A stretch of DNA of 64,000 nt from Salinicola halimionae (GTDB lineage Bacteria; Pseudomonadota; Gammaproteobacteria; Pseudomonadales; Halomonadaceae): positions 513,392-577,391 of the forward strand of contig NZ_PZJQ01000002.1 in assembly GCF_003206065.1 (NCBI RefSeq), written 5' to 3'. The position numbers were made by a program, and so were the translations under genes. Positions 38,622 through 48,768 of the stretch are shown one piece after another; positions within the stretch are counted from its first letter, which is position 1; every line of letters begins with the position of its first letter. The notes beneath the pieces were generated by a model. It saw only the letters and a program-made list of their open reading frames with translations, was not told the DNA's origin and ran no database searches.

Positions 38622-39170
38622 ATGCTCAATCAGATCCGAAAAATCGTGAGTGGCACCGGTACCCAGCTGCGTACGCTGTGGATGGTGTTCTCGCACGCCT
38701 GGCGCAAGCGCGAGACGTTGCAGTATCCGGAGGAGCAGGTTTATCTGCCGCCGCGCTATCGCGGCCGCATCGTGCTCACCCGCGATCCGGACGGCGAAGA
38801 ACGTTGCGTGGCCTGCAATCTGTGCGCGGTGGCCTGCCCGGTGGCATGCATCTCGCTGCAGAAAGGCGAGAAGGAGGACGGCCGCTGGTATCCGGAGTTC
38901 TTTCGCATCAACTTCTCGCGTTGCATCTTCTGCGGCATGTGCGAAGAGGCGTGTCCGACCTCGGCAATCCAGCTGACGCCTGACTTCGAGATGAGCGAGT
39001 TCCGGCGTCAGGAACTGGTCTACGAGAAGGAGGACCTGCTGATCGATGGTCCGGGCAAGGATCACAGCACCAATTTCTATCGCGTGGCCGGGCTATCGAT
39101 TGCCGGTAAGGACAAGGGCGAGGCGCAGAACGAGGCCGAGCCGATCGACGTCAAGTCGCTGATGCCGTGA
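38622..39170 (+). CDS. nuoI: NADH-quinone oxidoreductase subunit I
   Basis: 182 residues with two ferredoxin-type [4Fe-4S] motifs, [12 protein letters not shown] and [12 protein letters not shown] (clusters N6a and N6b), and the amphipathic N-terminal helix that anchors it. It starts at 38622; the frame is open upstream inside nuoH. Confidence 0.97.
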   Translation: MLNQIRKIVSGTGTQLRTLWMVFSHAWRKRETLQYPEEQVYLPPRYRGRIVLTRDPDGEERCVACNLCAVACPVACISLQKGEKEDGRWYPEFFRINFSRCIFCGMCEEACPTSAIQLTPDFEMSEFRRQELVYEKEDLLIDGPGKDHSTNFYRVAGLSIAGKDKGEAQNEAEPIDVKSLMP

Positions 39171-39238
39171 GCTGAAAACGTCAGCCGGTACCGTCGACGT
39201 GGCGGTAGTGGTTCGAAGTCGTTTGCTGGGAGAGAAGC

Positions 39239-39901
39239 ATGCAAATCGCGTTTTACTTGAGCGGCCTGGTCGCGATTCTCGCCACGCTGCGCGTGGTGAC
39301 GGGCACCCATCCGGTGCACGCGCTGCTCTATCTGATCGTCTCGCTGATCGCGGTGGCGATGGTGTTCTTCGCCCTTGGCGCGCCGTTTGCCGGCGCCCTG
39401 GAGATCATCGTCTACGCCGGGGCGATCATGGTGCTGTTCGTGTTCGTGGTGATGATGCTGAATCTCGGCGAGTCGGCGGTAGAGCAGGAGCGAGCCTGGC
39501 TGCAACCCAAAGCATGGGTGGGGCCAGCGGTACTCACGGCGATACTGCTGATCGTGATGGTCGTCACGCTCGCCAGTGGCGATTATACCGGCAGCATCAG
39601 CGGCGAGACCCTGACGGCCAAGATGGTCGGTATTTCGCTGTTCGGACCCTATCTGGTGATCGTCGAGCTGGCAGCCATGTTGCTGCTGGCGGCATTGGTG
39701 GCCGCGTCGCATCTGGGCCGCAGCGAGGCGCACGACGAAGCCGACCTGGCGCGAGAGCGCCAACGTGAACTCAACGGCCAGCGCGAGCTCAACGACCAGC
39801 GCGAATTCAATAAACAGGCCCGAGCGTCGACGTCTTCCCCGCGCGAGACGCCGTTCGACGCCTCCGATGACAAAGCCGGCACGCAGGAGGGCAAGGCATG
39901 A
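39239..39901 (+). CDS. nuoJ: NADH-quinone oxidoreductase subunit J, with extended tail
   Basis: 220 residues against about 184 in E. coli. Five transmembrane helices; the key helix has [20 protein letters not shown] (conserved pi-bulge Tyr region). The additional C-terminal tail (about 170-220) is charged and carries three hexad repeats [18 protein letters not shown]. It overlaps nuoK by ATGA. Confidence 0.96.
   Translation: MQIAFYLSGLVAILATLRVVTGTHPVHALLYLIVSLIAVAMVFFALGAPFAGALEIIVYAGAIMVLFVFVVMMLNLGESAVEQERAWLQPKAWVGPAVLTAILLIVMVVTLASGDYTGSISGETLTAKMVGISLFGPYLVIVELAAMLLLAALVAASHLGRSEAHDEADLARERQRELNGQRELNDQREFNKQARASTSSPRETPFDASDDKAGTQEGKA
39764..39817 (+). repeat. Three 18-bp tandem repeats in the nuoJ tail
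   Basis: CG(T/C)GAACTCAAC-type units at 39764-39781, 39782-39799 and 39800-39817 encode [12 protein letters not shown] and REFNKQ. Synonymous differences show the copies are not recent identical slippage. Confidence 0.75.
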
Positions 39902-40206
39902 CGGGCATTCCGGTAGAACATGGCCTGTGGCTGGCAGCGATTCTGTTCGTGCTGGGACTGGCCGGGCTGATGACACGACGCAACATGCTGTTCGTGCTGA
40001 TGAGCCTGGAGATCATGATGAATGCCGCGGGACTCGCATTCATCGTTGGCGGCACGCACTGGCAACAGGCGGACGGGCAGGTAATGTTCCTGATGATCAT
40101 TACTCTGGCAGCGGCGGAGGCCAGCGTGGGGTTGGCGCTGCTGATGCAGCTCTATCGCCGCTTCAAGACGCTCGATATCGATGCGGCCAGCAGGTTGCGC
40201 GGATGA
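39898..40206 (+). CDS. nuoK: NADH-quinone oxidoreductase subunit K
   Basis: 102 residues, three helices, with the conserved membrane glutamates in [15 protein letters not shown] and [14 protein letters not shown] used in proton transfer. It overlaps nuoJ and nuoL by ATGA on both sides. Confidence 0.97.
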   Translation: MTGIPVEHGLWLAAILFVLGLAGLMTRRNMLFVLMSLEIMMNAAGLAFIVGGTHWQQADGQVMFLMIITLAAAEASVGLALLMQLYRRFKTLDIDAASRLRG

Positions 40207-42068
40207 ATACTTTCCCGGATGTTTTGCTCACGCTTACGTTTGTCTTTCCGCTGCTGGGGTCGCTGATCCTGGCGCTCTCCTTCGGCCGGCTCTCCGAGCG
40301 GGCCAGCGCGACCATCGGGGTCGTCTCGATCGGGCTGGCCGCGCTGTGCGCGCTGTGGGTCGGCATCGACTTCTACGATCACGGCAAGTCGGCCCAGACG
40401 CTGACGCTGTGGCACTGGATCTCGGTGGGCAATTTTCAGCCTACGGTGGGGCTGATGCTGGATGGTCTGTCATTGACGCTACTCGGTGTGATCACCGGCG
40501 TCGGTTTCTTCATCCATCTGTTCGCGGCCTGGTACATGCGGGGCGAAGATGGCATCACGCGCTTCTTCTGCCACATGAACCTGTTCGTGTTCAGCATGAT
40601 TCTGCTGGTGCTGGGCGATAACCTGCTGCTGCTCTACTTCGGCTGGGAGGGCGTAGGTCTCTGCAGCTATCTGCTGATCGGTTATTACTATCGCACACCG
40701 GCCAATGGCTGGGCGGCGTTCAAGGCGTTCATCATCACCCGCACCGGCGACGTGTTCCTCGCCATCGGCATGTTCCTGCTCTACGTCGAACTCGGCTCCC
40801 TCAATCTACAGACGCTATTGTCACGGGCACCGGAAATCTGGAGCGAAGGCAGCCTGATGCCGCAACTGGCCGCGCTGATGCTACTCGGCGGAGCGGTGGG
40901 CAAATCGGCACAGCTGCCGCTGCATACTTGGCTGGCGGACGCCATGGCCGGGCCGACGCCGGTGTCGGCGTTGATTCACGCCGCGACCATGGTTACCGCC
41001 GGTGTCTACCTGATCGCACGCATGAACGGCATCTTCCTGATGGCACCGGACGTGCTGTTGCTGGTCGGGGTGATCGGGGCGCTGACGCTTCTGGTGGCGG
41101 GCTTCGCGGCGCTGGCGCAAACCGACATCAAGCGCGTGTTGGCCTATTCGACGATGAGCCAGATCGGCTACATGTTCCTGGCGTTGGGCGTGGGGGCTTT
41201 CAACGCGGCGATCTTCCACCTGATGATCCATGCCTTCTTCAAGGCGCTACTGTTCCTGTCGGCCGGCTCGGTGATCGTTTGTACCCATCACGAGCAGGAC
41301 ATGCGGCGCCTCGGCGGGCTGTGGCGCAAGCTACCGCTGACCTACGCCGGCTTCATCGTCGGTGGCTCAGCGCTGGCGGCACTGCCGCTGGTCACTGCCG
41401 GGTTCTACAGCAAGGACGCCATTCTGGTGTCGGCGCTCGTTTCCGGCCACGGCATTCTGATGCTTGCCGGCCTGCTTGGGGCATTGTTGACCTCGATCTA
41501 TACCGTGCGCCTGATTCTCGGCACCTTCCATGGCAAACCCAAAAGCGACCACGCTCGCGATGCCCATGCCGGCAAGGGGCTGGTCCACGGCGTGCCGCTG
41601 GTGGTGCTGATCGTGATGTCGACCGCCATCGGTGCGCAGCTGACGCCGCCGCTGGACGAGGTGCTGCCGTCCGGTCCGTCGGGCGAAGGCATGGGCGTTC
41701 ATGTTCTCGAGATCGCGGCGATGATCGTGGCCGTCGGCGGTGTGCTCTTCGCCGGGTGGCTATTCAAACGCCGGCGCGATCTGATTCGCCGCGGCGTAGC
41801 CGATCCCCGCGGCGCGAAGCTTTGGACCTTCTGGCACAACGCCTGGGGGTTCGACGCGCTCTATGACTGGATGTTCGTGCGGCCCTATCAAGGATTGGTG
41901 AAGGTCAATCGGAATGACTGGATCAACTCGCTGTGCAATATCCTGCCGTGGCTGGCTCGGGCTTCCCATCAGGGTTTGCGTATGACCCAGACGGGGGTGA
42001 TGCGTCACTATGCCGTGTCGATGGTACTGGGCGCGACGCTGCTGCTTGCCTTCCTGCTGGTGGGTTGA
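40203..42068 (+). CDS. nuoL: NADH-quinone oxidoreductase subunit L
   Basis: 621 residues, distal antiporter-like proton channel with the long lateral helix at the C-terminus. Conserved: [19 protein letters not shown] (key Glu), [40 protein letters not shown] and [16 protein letters not shown]. The start at 40203 overlaps nuoK; earlier in-frame ATGs lie inside nuoJ/K. Confidence 0.97.
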   Translation: MNTFPDVLLTLTFVFPLLGSLILALSFGRLSERASATIGVVSIGLAALCALWVGIDFYDHGKSAQTLTLWHWISVGNFQPTVGLMLDGLSLTLLGVITGVGFFIHLFAAWYMRGEDGITRFFCHMNLFVFSMILLVLGDNLLLLYFGWEGVGLCSYLLIGYYYRTPANGWAAFKAFIITRTGDVFLAIGMFLLYVELGSLNLQTLLSRAPEIWSEGSLMPQLAALMLLGGAVGKSAQLPLHTWLADAMAGPTPVSALIHAATMVTAGVYLIARMNGIFLMAPDVLLLVGVIGALTLLVAGFAALAQTDIKRVLAYSTMSQIGYMFLALGVGAFNAAIFHLMIHAFFKALLFLSAGSVIVCTHHEQDMRRLGGLWRKLPLTYAGFIVGGSALAALPLVTAGFYSKDAILVSALVSGHGILMLAGLLGALLTSIYTVRLILGTFHGKPKSDHARDAHAGKGLVHGVPLVVLIVMSTAIGAQLTPPLDEVLPSGPSGEGMGVHVLEIAAMIVAVGGVLFAGWLFKRRRDLIRRGVADPRGAKLWTFWHNAWGFDALYDWMFVRPYQGLVKVNRNDWINSLCNILPWLARASHQGLRMTQTGVMRHYAVSMVLGATLLLAFLLVG

Positions 42069-42072
42069 CGCC

Positions 42073-42165
42073 ATGAGTACAACAACGATGCACAGTGCTG
42101 GCCGCTCGGCGACAGCGGATCGGGAACCAACGGAATTCACTCTATCGCGGATGGCTGATTCATGA
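42073..42165 (+). other. 30-codon ORF coupled to nuoM
   Basis: An ORF in the 93-base nuoL-nuoM gap starts at 42073 (MSTTTMHSAGRS...), is hydrophilic and ends with TGA overlapping the nuoM ATG (ATGA at 42162-42165). No good ribosome site is seen and no family is recognised; it may be chance or a translational-coupling leader. Confidence 0.3.
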
Positions 42166-43688
42166 CTCTGGTCTGGCTGATACTGATCCCTTTCATCGGC
42201 GGGCTGCTGTGCTGGCAGGCCGAACGCTTCGGTGACCAAGCGCCGCGCTGGATCGCGCTCGGGACCATGCTGCTCGAGCTTCTGATGGTGCTGGGGCTGT
42301 GGGTCAGCAGCGACTTCAGCCTGCCGGCGGAGGGCGCCGTCGGCGCCTGGACGCTGGAGTGGCAGGCCGACTGGATCCCGCGCTTCGGTATTCAGGTGCA
42401 CCTGGCGATCGATGGTCTGTCGCTGCTGATGATCGCACTGACAGGGCTGCTGGGTGCCATGGCGGTGATCTGTTCGTGGAAAGAGATCGTGCTCCGGGTC
42501 GGGTTCTTTCACCTCAATCTACTCTGGATCCTGGGTGGCGTGGTCGGCGTCTTTCTCGCCATCGACCTGTTCCTGTTCTTCCTGTTCTGGGAAATGATGC
42601 TGGTGCCGATGTACTTCCTGATCGCGCTGTGGGGGCATAGCGGTTCGCAGGGCAGTTCGCGCATCGGTGCGGCGACCAAGTTCTTCATCTATACCCAGGC
42701 CAGTGGCCTGTTGATGCTGATCGCGATTCTCGGGCTAGTGTTCGCGCATCACGCCGCGACCGGCGACTACACGTTCGCCTACGCAGATCTACTGAACACG
42801 CCGATGTCCGAGACGACGGCCTGGTGGCTGATGCTCGGGTTCTTCGTGGCTTTCGCGGTCAAGCTGCCGGTGGTGCCGCTGCACGGGTGGTTGCCGGATG
42901 CCCACGCCCAAGCCCCAACGGCCGGTAGCGTCGATCTCGCTGGCATTCTGCTCAAGACGGCGGCCTACGGCATGCTGCGGTTTGCGTTGCCGCTGTTCCC
43001 CGAGGCGTCCCAGACCTTCGCGCCGGTGGCGATGACGCTCGGTCTGATCGGCATCTTCTATGGCGCGATCCTTGCCTGCGGCCAGCATGACCTGAAACGC
43101 CTGATTGCCTATACCAGCATTTCCCATATGGGTTTCGTGCTGATCGGTATTTATGCCGGTACCGAGCTCGCCCTTCAGGGTGTGGTCGCGCTGATGGTAG
43201 CGCATGCCTTTTCCGCGGCCGGACTGTTCATTCTCTCCGGCCAGCTCTACGAGCGCCTGCACACGCGTGACATGCGCCTGATGGGGGGGCTTTGGGGTCG
43301 CATTCGTGGCCTTCCGGGATTTGCGCTGGTGTTCGTGGCAGCGTCGCTGGGTTTGCCCGGTACCGCCAATTTCGTCGGCGAGTTCATGGTGATGTTCGGC
43401 GCCTTCGGCGTCGCGCCCTGGATCGTGGTCATCGCCAGTGCCGGCCTGATTCTGGCTGCCGTCTATTCACTGTTCATCATGCAGCGGGTCTACTACGGCC
43501 CACCGGCCGACGAGACGCCGTTGGCTGATCTGGATCGACGCGAGACGATACTGCTGTTCGGCATCGTCGCGCTGGTGGTGTTCTTCGGGGTCTATCCGCA
43601 GCCCTTGCTGGATACGTCCGCCGGTGCCATGCAAGTCGTGCAACAGAGCGTTCAGCAGGTCGGGGCAATGACGGGAGGTACCCAATGA
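42162..43688 (+). CDS. nuoM: NADH-quinone oxidoreductase subunit M
   Basis: 508 residues, antiporter-like proton channel with fourteen helices. Conserved: LFLFFLFWEMMLVPMYFLI (key Glu), LPLHGWLPDAHAQAPTAGSV-type loop (VPLHGWLPDAHAQAPTAGSV), and KRLIAYTSISHMGFVLIGIY. It overlaps nuoN by ATGA. Confidence 0.97.
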   Translation: MTLVWLILIPFIGGLLCWQAERFGDQAPRWIALGTMLLELLMVLGLWVSSDFSLPAEGAVGAWTLEWQADWIPRFGIQVHLAIDGLSLLMIALTGLLGAMAVICSWKEIVLRVGFFHLNLLWILGGVVGVFLAIDLFLFFLFWEMMLVPMYFLIALWGHSGSQGSSRIGAATKFFIYTQASGLLMLIAILGLVFAHHAATGDYTFAYADLLNTPMSETTAWWLMLGFFVAFAVKLPVVPLHGWLPDAHAQAPTAGSVDLAGILLKTAAYGMLRFALPLFPEASQTFAPVAMTLGLIGIFYGAILACGQHDLKRLIAYTSISHMGFVLIGIYAGTELALQGVVALMVAHAFSAAGLFILSGQLYERLHTRDMRLMGGLWGRIRGLPGFALVFVAASLGLPGTANFVGEFMVMFGAFGVAPWIVVIASAGLILAAVYSLFIMQRVYYGPPADETPLADLDRRETILLFGIVALVVFFGVYPQPLLDTSAGAMQVVQQSVQQVGAMTGGTQ

Positions 43689-45145
43689 GTCATGACGCCG
43701 TGATGGCGCTCCTCGCCATTTCCCCTTTGATCGTGGTCAGTCTGACCGTGGTCGTGGTGATGCTGTCGATTGCGTGGCGCCGCAACCACACGCTGAGTGC
43801 GGTTCTCACCGCCATCGGGCTCAACGCCGCGCTGCTGGCGCTGCTGTTCGGCTGGACACTGGGAACGGTCGACGTCACCTCGGTGCTGGTGGTCGACGAT
43901 CTATCTCGTTTCGGCGGGGTGCTGGTGCTGATGTCGACGCTGGCCTGTGTCACGCTGGCTCACCACTACCTGGAAGGCTACGAAGGACCGCGGGACGAAT
44001 TCTATCTGCTGTTGTTGAGTGCCGCGGCCGGCGGCCTGGTGCTGGTCTCGGCACGCCACATGACGACACTGTTCTTCGGCATCGAGCTGTTGTCGATGCC
44101 GCTGTTCGGGATGCTCGCCTACACCTTCCGCGATCGTGGTGCGCTGGAAAGCGGCATCAAGTACATGGTGCTGTCGGCGGCGGCCACCGCGTTTCTGCTG
44201 TTCGGCATGGCGCTGCTCTACGCGGTGACGGGGACGCTGGATTTCGCCGAGCTGGGTTCGGCGCTATCTCGTGACACCGGCGGCCCGTGGCTTCTGGCCG
44301 GTGCCGGCCTGTTGCTGGTGGGATTGGCGTTCAAGCTTTCCATCGTGCCGTTCCATCTGTGGACGCCGGATGTCTACCAGGGCGGGCCCGGGCCGGCCAC
44401 GGCATTCCTGGCCACGGCCAGCAAGGTCGCGGTATTCCTGGTGCTGTTACGGCTGTTCCAGTCGACGCTGGCATTCCATCAGGACTGGTGGCACGACCTG
44501 CTCGGCTTCATCGCCGTGATCACCATGCTGGTGGGTAACCTGCTGGCACTGACACAGAACGATCTCAAGCGTCTGCTGGGCTACTCATCGATCGCCCATT
44601 TCGGCTATCTGCTGGTGGCTCTCGTGGTCAACGAAGGTCTGGCGGTGGAGACAGTGGGGGTCTATCTGGTGACCTACGTTCTGACCACACTCGGTGCCTT
44701 CGGCGTGGTCACGCTGGTATCGAGCCCCTACGTCGCGACTGGCGGTACGGCCGATGCGAGCTCGCTGCACCATTATCGCGGCCTGTTCTGGCGCCGGCCC
44801 TTTCTCACGGCGGTGATGACCGTATCAATGTTGTCGCTGGCGGGGATTCCCTTCACGGCCGGCTTCATCGGCAAGTTTTACATCATCGCCGTGGGTGTCG
44901 AAGCGCATCGCTGGTGGCTGGTAGGCAGCGTGGTTCTGGGTAGCGCCATCGGGCTCTATTACTATCTGCGGGTGATGGTCACGCTGTTTCTCCACGAGCC
45001 CGGCATGCAGCGCCGTGATGCGACACACGACTGGGCCGAGCGCGCAGGGGGAATGGTGGTGCTCGGCGTGGCCACGCTGGTGATCGTGCTGGGACTCTAC
45101 CCGACACCGATGATCAACTGGGTCAGCTGGGTGGCGGGTTCCTGA
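43685..45145 (+). CDS. nuoN: NADH-quinone oxidoreductase subunit N
   Basis: 486 residues, the antiporter-like subunit nearest the quinone module. Conserved: FFGIELLSMPLFGMLAY (key Glu), FKLSIVPFHLWTPDVYQGGP and LKRLLGYSSIAHFGYLLVAL. Last gene of the operon, followed by a strong terminator, so all 13 nuo genes are intact here. Confidence 0.97.
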   Translation: MSHDAVMALLAISPLIVVSLTVVVVMLSIAWRRNHTLSAVLTAIGLNAALLALLFGWTLGTVDVTSVLVVDDLSRFGGVLVLMSTLACVTLAHHYLEGYEGPRDEFYLLLLSAAAGGLVLVSARHMTTLFFGIELLSMPLFGMLAYTFRDRGALESGIKYMVLSAAATAFLLFGMALLYAVTGTLDFAELGSALSRDTGGPWLLAGAGLLLVGLAFKLSIVPFHLWTPDVYQGGPGPATAFLATASKVAVFLVLLRLFQSTLAFHQDWWHDLLGFIAVITMLVGNLLALTQNDLKRLLGYSSIAHFGYLLVALVVNEGLAVETVGVYLVTYVLTTLGAFGVVTLVSSPYVATGGTADASSLHHYRGLFWRRPFLTAVMTVSMLSLAGIPFTAGFIGKFYIIAVGVEAHRWWLVGSVVLGSAIGLYYYLRVMVTLFLHEPGMQRRDATHDWAERAGGMVVLGVATLVIVLGLYPTPMINWVSWVAGS

Positions 45146-45177
45146 AGCCGCTTTGCGACAACCGTGTGCGACTCGAC

Positions 45178-45205
45178 AAAAAACGCCTCTTCGGAGGCGT
45201 TTTTT
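45178..45205. terminator. Bidirectional terminator between nuoN and the endonuclease gene
   Basis: AAACGCCTC (45181-45189) pairs with GAGGCGTTT (45194-45202) around a TTCG tetraloop, with T tract on the plus side and A tract on the other, so it can terminate both convergent transcripts. Confidence 0.9.
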
Positions 45206-45250
45206 CATGGGCCGGAATCGTGTCGTCGATCAGGGCAGAGCAACTACGAT

Positions 45251-46072
45251 TCAGGAGTCGGCACGACGGCTGCTGCTCATTCCGATACTGATTCGACAGG
45301 CTGCCGGCAGATGGATGTCCACGGCGACGGGGAGGTGGTCGGAGAACATCGCTTCCAGCACGCGAGGTTTTTCGGCCTTCAACGACGACGACAGCAGGAT
45401 GTGATCGAGAGCCCGGCGTGGCTGCCAGGCGGGATAGCTGAGCTGAGGCTTGAGCGGATTGAGATCCAGCGCCTGGCAGAATCGTGGATGGGTCTTGAGC
45501 TGCTCCGGCGTGCAATTGAGGTCGCCCATGACCACCACGTTATGCAACGGCTGGATGATCTCGCCCAGATAGTCGAGCTGACGCAGTCGTCCTCGCTGGC
45601 TGAGTGCCAGATGAGCGACGAAGACATGCAGAGCATCCGGCCCCTCGCCGTAGCGAGCGTGAATCGCGCCGCGCCCGCGCATACCCGGGAGTCGATGTTC
45701 GTCGATCCGGTTGGGTGTCAGCCGGGAAAGCAGTCCGTTGCTGTGCTGGGCAACGTGACCCAGATTGCGGTTGAGCTGCTGGAAATGGAAGTCGAAGTCC
45801 GAGCGAGTGGCGAGATACTCGACCTGGTTGACATGATTCGAACGAAAGCTGCCGCCATCGGCCTCCTGAAGCCCGACGATATCGTATGCCGACAAGGCGC
45901 TGGCGACGATATCGAGACGCGAGCTGCGTTTGGGGTGAGGCAGCAGGTGTTGCCAGCTACGTGTGAGATAGTGGTGGTATGCCGAGGTGTGAATGCCGAC
46001 CTGCAAATTGCAGGTCAGCAGTTTCAATGTCGGCGAGATCTCGCTGGCAGGTGTCGAGGCAGCTGCGGACAT
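45251..46072 (-). CDS. Endonuclease/exonuclease/phosphatase family protein
   Basis: 273 residues. The DNase-I-like fold is visible: LKLLTCNLQVG opening strand, VGLQEADGG with the metal-binding Glu, VFVAHLALSQRGR, VVVMGDLNCTPEQL (Asp/Asn), and SDHLPVAVDI (Asp-His). Substrate unknown. It starts 4 bases after the dsbA stop on the same strand, so the two are probably cotranscribed. Confidence 0.9.
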   Translation of the reverse strand: MSAAASTPASEISPTLKLLTCNLQVGIHTSAYHHYLTRSWQHLLPHPKRSSRLDIVASALSAYDIVGLQEADGGSFRSNHVNQVEYLATRSDFDFHFQQLNRNLGHVAQHSNGLLSRLTPNRIDEHRLPGMRGRGAIHARYGEGPDALHVFVAHLALSQRGRLRQLDYLGEIIQPLHNVVVMGDLNCTPEQLKTHPRFCQALDLNPLKPQLSYPAWQPRRALDHILLSSSLKAEKPRVLEAMFSDHLPVAVDIHLPAACRISIGMSSSRRADS

Positions 46073-46076
46073 GGTG

Positions 46077-46715
46077 TCACTCGCTCTCGGTGCGTTCCTC
46101 GCGAACTTTCTCGATCAATGCGCTGGCGATCTTCGGCATGTTCTCCAGCGAGCCTGCGGAGTCCGGCGTGACGACATAGCGGCCATCGACGATCAGGTCG
46201 GGCACGCCCATCAGCTGATAGCCGCGCATCTTGGCCGAGGCCTGCTGTATCTCGCTCTTCACACCGAAGGAGTCGAGAGCCTTGAGAGCGTCATCCTTGC
46301 TGACCCCATAGTCGGTAAAGAATTCGGCGATCTCGTCCTTGTCTGTCAGGCGCTTGCCGCCCTTATGGATGGCATCCATGAAGTCCTGACGCATCTCGTG
46401 CTCGATCCCCAGTTGCTTGGCCGCATAGAACGCGATGGCGTGCTGTTCCCAGACCTTGCCCAGCGGCGCCGCCATCCGGTCGAAGGTGACGTCATCCGGC
46501 AGCTGCTCGACCCATTCGTTGAGCGGCTCTTCCAAGGCGTAGCAGTGGGGGCAGCCATACCAGAAAACTTCGGTAACTTCGATCTGGTCTGCGGGGGCTT
46601 CTGTTTTCATCGGCTGGTCGATGACCTGATAGTCCTGACCTTCGACGATGTCCGCCGCCATCACTGCGCTCGAGAACGTCAGCCCGGCTAATAGCGCCAT
46701 AAACGACTTGATCAT
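46077..46715 (-). CDS. dsbA: Periplasmic thiol:disulfide interchange protein DsbA
   Basis: 212 residues. Signal peptide MIKSFMALLAGLTFSSAVMA, then the thioredoxin fold with active site CPHC at 55-58 (FWYGCPHCY) and the cis-Pro loop GVPDLIVDGRYV. It oxidises cysteine pairs in secreted proteins. Diverges from engB and precedes the endonuclease-fold gene. Confidence 0.95.
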   Translation of the reverse strand: MIKSFMALLAGLTFSSAVMAADIVEGQDYQVIDQPMKTEAPADQIEVTEVFWYGCPHCYALEEPLNEWVEQLPDDVTFDRMAAPLGKVWEQHAIAFYAAKQLGIEHEMRQDFMDAIHKGGKRLTDKDEIAEFFTDYGVSKDDALKALDSFGVKSEIQQASAKMRGYQLMGVPDLIVDGRYVVTPDSAGSLENMPKIASALIEKVREERTESE

Positions 46716-47033
46716 GCGTTACTGCTCCTGAATGTCGAGAAAGAAAACCGGTGGTTGAAGCCTTTATTGTCGAAGCGTCGAGACTGGGACGCCGTCCGGA
46801 AAACATCGCTGCACCGCTGGTGAATGCCACGATACCCGTATTGGAGCCTCGAATGCTCGGCAGGTTCCCTTGCTAGCCTGCTACCGACCCGTTTACGTTA
46901 GCCTGACAGAAATGAGCGGAAAAGCGTAGGGTGCCCATCGCTCGTCTTCGGGAGTGAAATGTCAGCACTCATCCGCAGTAGGGCACGCGTGCTACACTGC
47001 GCGGCGTTACCGTCCACGATGATCGAGCTTGCC
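46716..47033. other. dsbA/engB divergent gap
   Basis: About 300 bases without a convincing gene. TACACT at 46993-46998 looks like a -10 box for engB and argues that the open frame beginning at 46959 (preceded by GGGAG) is not its start. Nothing else is recognised. Confidence 0.4.
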
Positions 47034-47654
47034 ATGACTGCCACCCCTGCGCGCCTGAACTACCAGACGGCGACCTTTCAGATCAGCGCGCCGACGCTGG
47101 CCAAATGCCCGTTCGATCGGGGAATCGAGGTCGCTTTCGCCGGGCGTTCCAACGCTGGCAAGTCGAGCGCGATCAATGCGCTGACCCAACAGCGGGCGCT
47201 GGCGAGAACCTCGAAGACGCCAGGCCGCACGCAGTTGATCAACTTCTTCACGCTGCAGAACGACGAGCAGCTCAGACTCGTCGATTTACCGGGTTACGGC
47301 TACGCCAAGGTCCCGGAGGCGATGAAGAAGGAGTGGCAGGCCCATCTCGCCGATTACCTGCATAACCGTCGTTCGCTGGCCGGGCTGATCCTGTTGATGG
47401 ACGTGCGCCATCCGCTCAGCGAGTTCGATATCCAGCTGCTCGAAATGGCGGACGACCGCAAGCTGCCGGTCCATATTCTGCTGACCAAGGCCGACAAGTT
47501 GAAGCAGGGCCCGGCCAAGGCTTCTTTGCAGCAGGTCAAGCAGCGCCTGGCCGAGTGGGAAGACCTGGTCAGTGTGCAGCTCTTCTCGTCGCTGAAGCGC
47601 CAGGGCCTCGATCAGGCATATGGCGTAATGGATCGGTGGATGACGGCCGAGTGA
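47034..47654 (+). CDS. engB: Ribosome biogenesis GTPase EngB (YihA/YsxC)
   Basis: 206 residues, essential GTPase for 50S assembly. G1 GRSNAGKSS, switch [13 protein letters not shown]3 [12 protein letters not shown]4 LLTKADK and G5 SSLKRQG. The start at 47034 matches family length and follows a possible -10 box; ATG at 47019 is also possible, and the frame is open to 46959. Confidence 0.95.
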   Translation: MTATPARLNYQTATFQISAPTLAKCPFDRGIEVAFAGRSNAGKSSAINALTQQRALARTSKTPGRTQLINFFTLQNDEQLRLVDLPGYGYAKVPEAMKKEWQAHLADYLHNRRSLAGLILLMDVRHPLSEFDIQLLEMADDRKLPVHILLTKADKLKQGPAKASLQQVKQRLAEWEDLVSVQLFSSLKRQGLDQAYGVMDRWMTAE

Positions 47655-47753
47655 GAGACATCGGGTTCGGTCACTGATTGGAATCCTCTACTGAATCCAC
47701 TTCCCACTAAATGTGCCACCCCGATGACGCCTATTCAGGACGGCGCTGACGAT

Positions 47754-47844
47754 GGGCTCGCTGAGCCGGGGTTTGCGACAGGGATGTCGTAAAAGGCGCG
47801 TTGGACAGGATGTCCTTTCGCGCCGACCCGAGCTCAGCGAGCCC
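47754..47844. repeat. 91-bp nested palindromic element
   Basis: Terminal arms GGGCTCGCTGAGC (47754-47766) and GCTCAGCGAGCCC (47832-47844) are perfect inverted repeats. Inside lie CGACA-GGGA-TGTCG (47776-47789) and GGCGCG..GGACA-GGA-TGTCC..CGCGCC (47795-47824), so it can fold into a branched cruciform. The pattern resembles REP/MITE-like intergenic elements. Confidence 0.65.
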
Positions 47845-47885
47845 AGAGGCAGGATTTCGCCGTTCTGGGCGTCAAAAAGGGGAGT

Positions 47886-47905
47886 GTGAGGGGCTTGCCC
47901 CTCAC
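47886..47905. repeat. 20-bp near-perfect palindrome
   Basis: GTGAGGGGC-TT-GCCCCTCAC lies 41 bases after the nested palindrome, in the same 367-base gap between engB and the HAD gene. There is no T tract, so it is not an obvious terminator. Confidence 0.6.
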
Positions 47906-48021
47906 GATAACGAGCGGAACGGAGGGGAATGCTCGTTCAGTCGTGACCTGCTTGGACTCGGCTCGATCTCCAAGCGATCACGCTCCAAGTCACCGCTCTC
48001 TCCAAGTGACATGTCGTGTCG

Positions 48022-48756
48022 CTACAACGACGCCTGATCCAGTTTCGCCACGATCTCCGGCAACTCCCTCACATGCGTTACGCGATGCACTCGCGGCGGC
48101 AGTTCGCGTTCGCCCTCGTCCTTGGCGTCGATCCACACCGCATGCATGCCGAGTCGTTGCGCGGCGAGAACATCCTCCTCCCAGTTGTCACCCACGTGCA
48201 GGGCACGGTAGGGCTGGGTGCCGAGTTGCGCCACGGCGGACAGAAAGGGGCGAGAGTCCGGCTTCGACGCGTGCATTTCGCCGGCGAGAATGATCACGTC
48301 GAAATGGTGGTCCAGCGCTAATCGACGCACGTCGACGTTACCGTTGGTGATGATGCCAAGCCGATAGCGCCTGGCCCAGGCATCGAACATCGGTACGACT
48401 TCCGGGTAGAGTGAGACGTCGTGTCGCAGCGTCATGAAATGCTCGAAACCCGCCGCTGCCCATCGCTCCGCATCCTGCGCCGACAAGCCATGTTCGACGA
48501 GTAGCTCGCGCATGGCGCGTTCGCGGATCCAGCTGTGATCGCCCCGACTCAATGGGAAGCGCTGCATCAGCGATGCACGGATGGACTGATAAGCCTCCAG
48601 TGGAAAGGCCTTGGCCAGTGGCGGTGCGCCGACGCCTCTGTGTGCGTCGATCTGCTCGGCAAGCCATTGATAATGGGTCGGCTCGGCGTGGGCCATGACC
48701 GGGCCGTTGTGCCAGAGCGTGTCGTCGAGATCGAAGGTGATCGCATCCAACGGCAT
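48022..48756 (-). CDS. HAD-superfamily hydrolase (YigB-like)
   Basis: 244 residues. Motif I FDLDDTLWHNG (nucleophile Asp), motif II LGIITNGNVD, motif III Lys in MHASKPD and motif IV HVGDNWEEDV. YigB dephosphorylates FMN, and the xerC-yigB order supports that subfamily, but specificity is inferred. It follows xerC by 12 bases. Confidence 0.88.
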   Translation of the reverse strand: MPLDAITFDLDDTLWHNGPVMAHAEPTHYQWLAEQIDAHRGVGAPPLAKAFPLEAYQSIRASLMQRFPLSRGDHSWIRERAMRELLVEHGLSAQDAERWAAAGFEHFMTLRHDVSLYPEVVPMFDAWARRYRLGIITNGNVDVRRLALDHHFDVIILAGEMHASKPDSRPFLSAVAQLGTQPYRALHVGDNWEEDVLAAQRLGMHAVWIDAKDEGERELPPRVHRVTHVRELPEIVAKLDQASL

Positions 48757-48768
48757 AGCAGGTGATCC

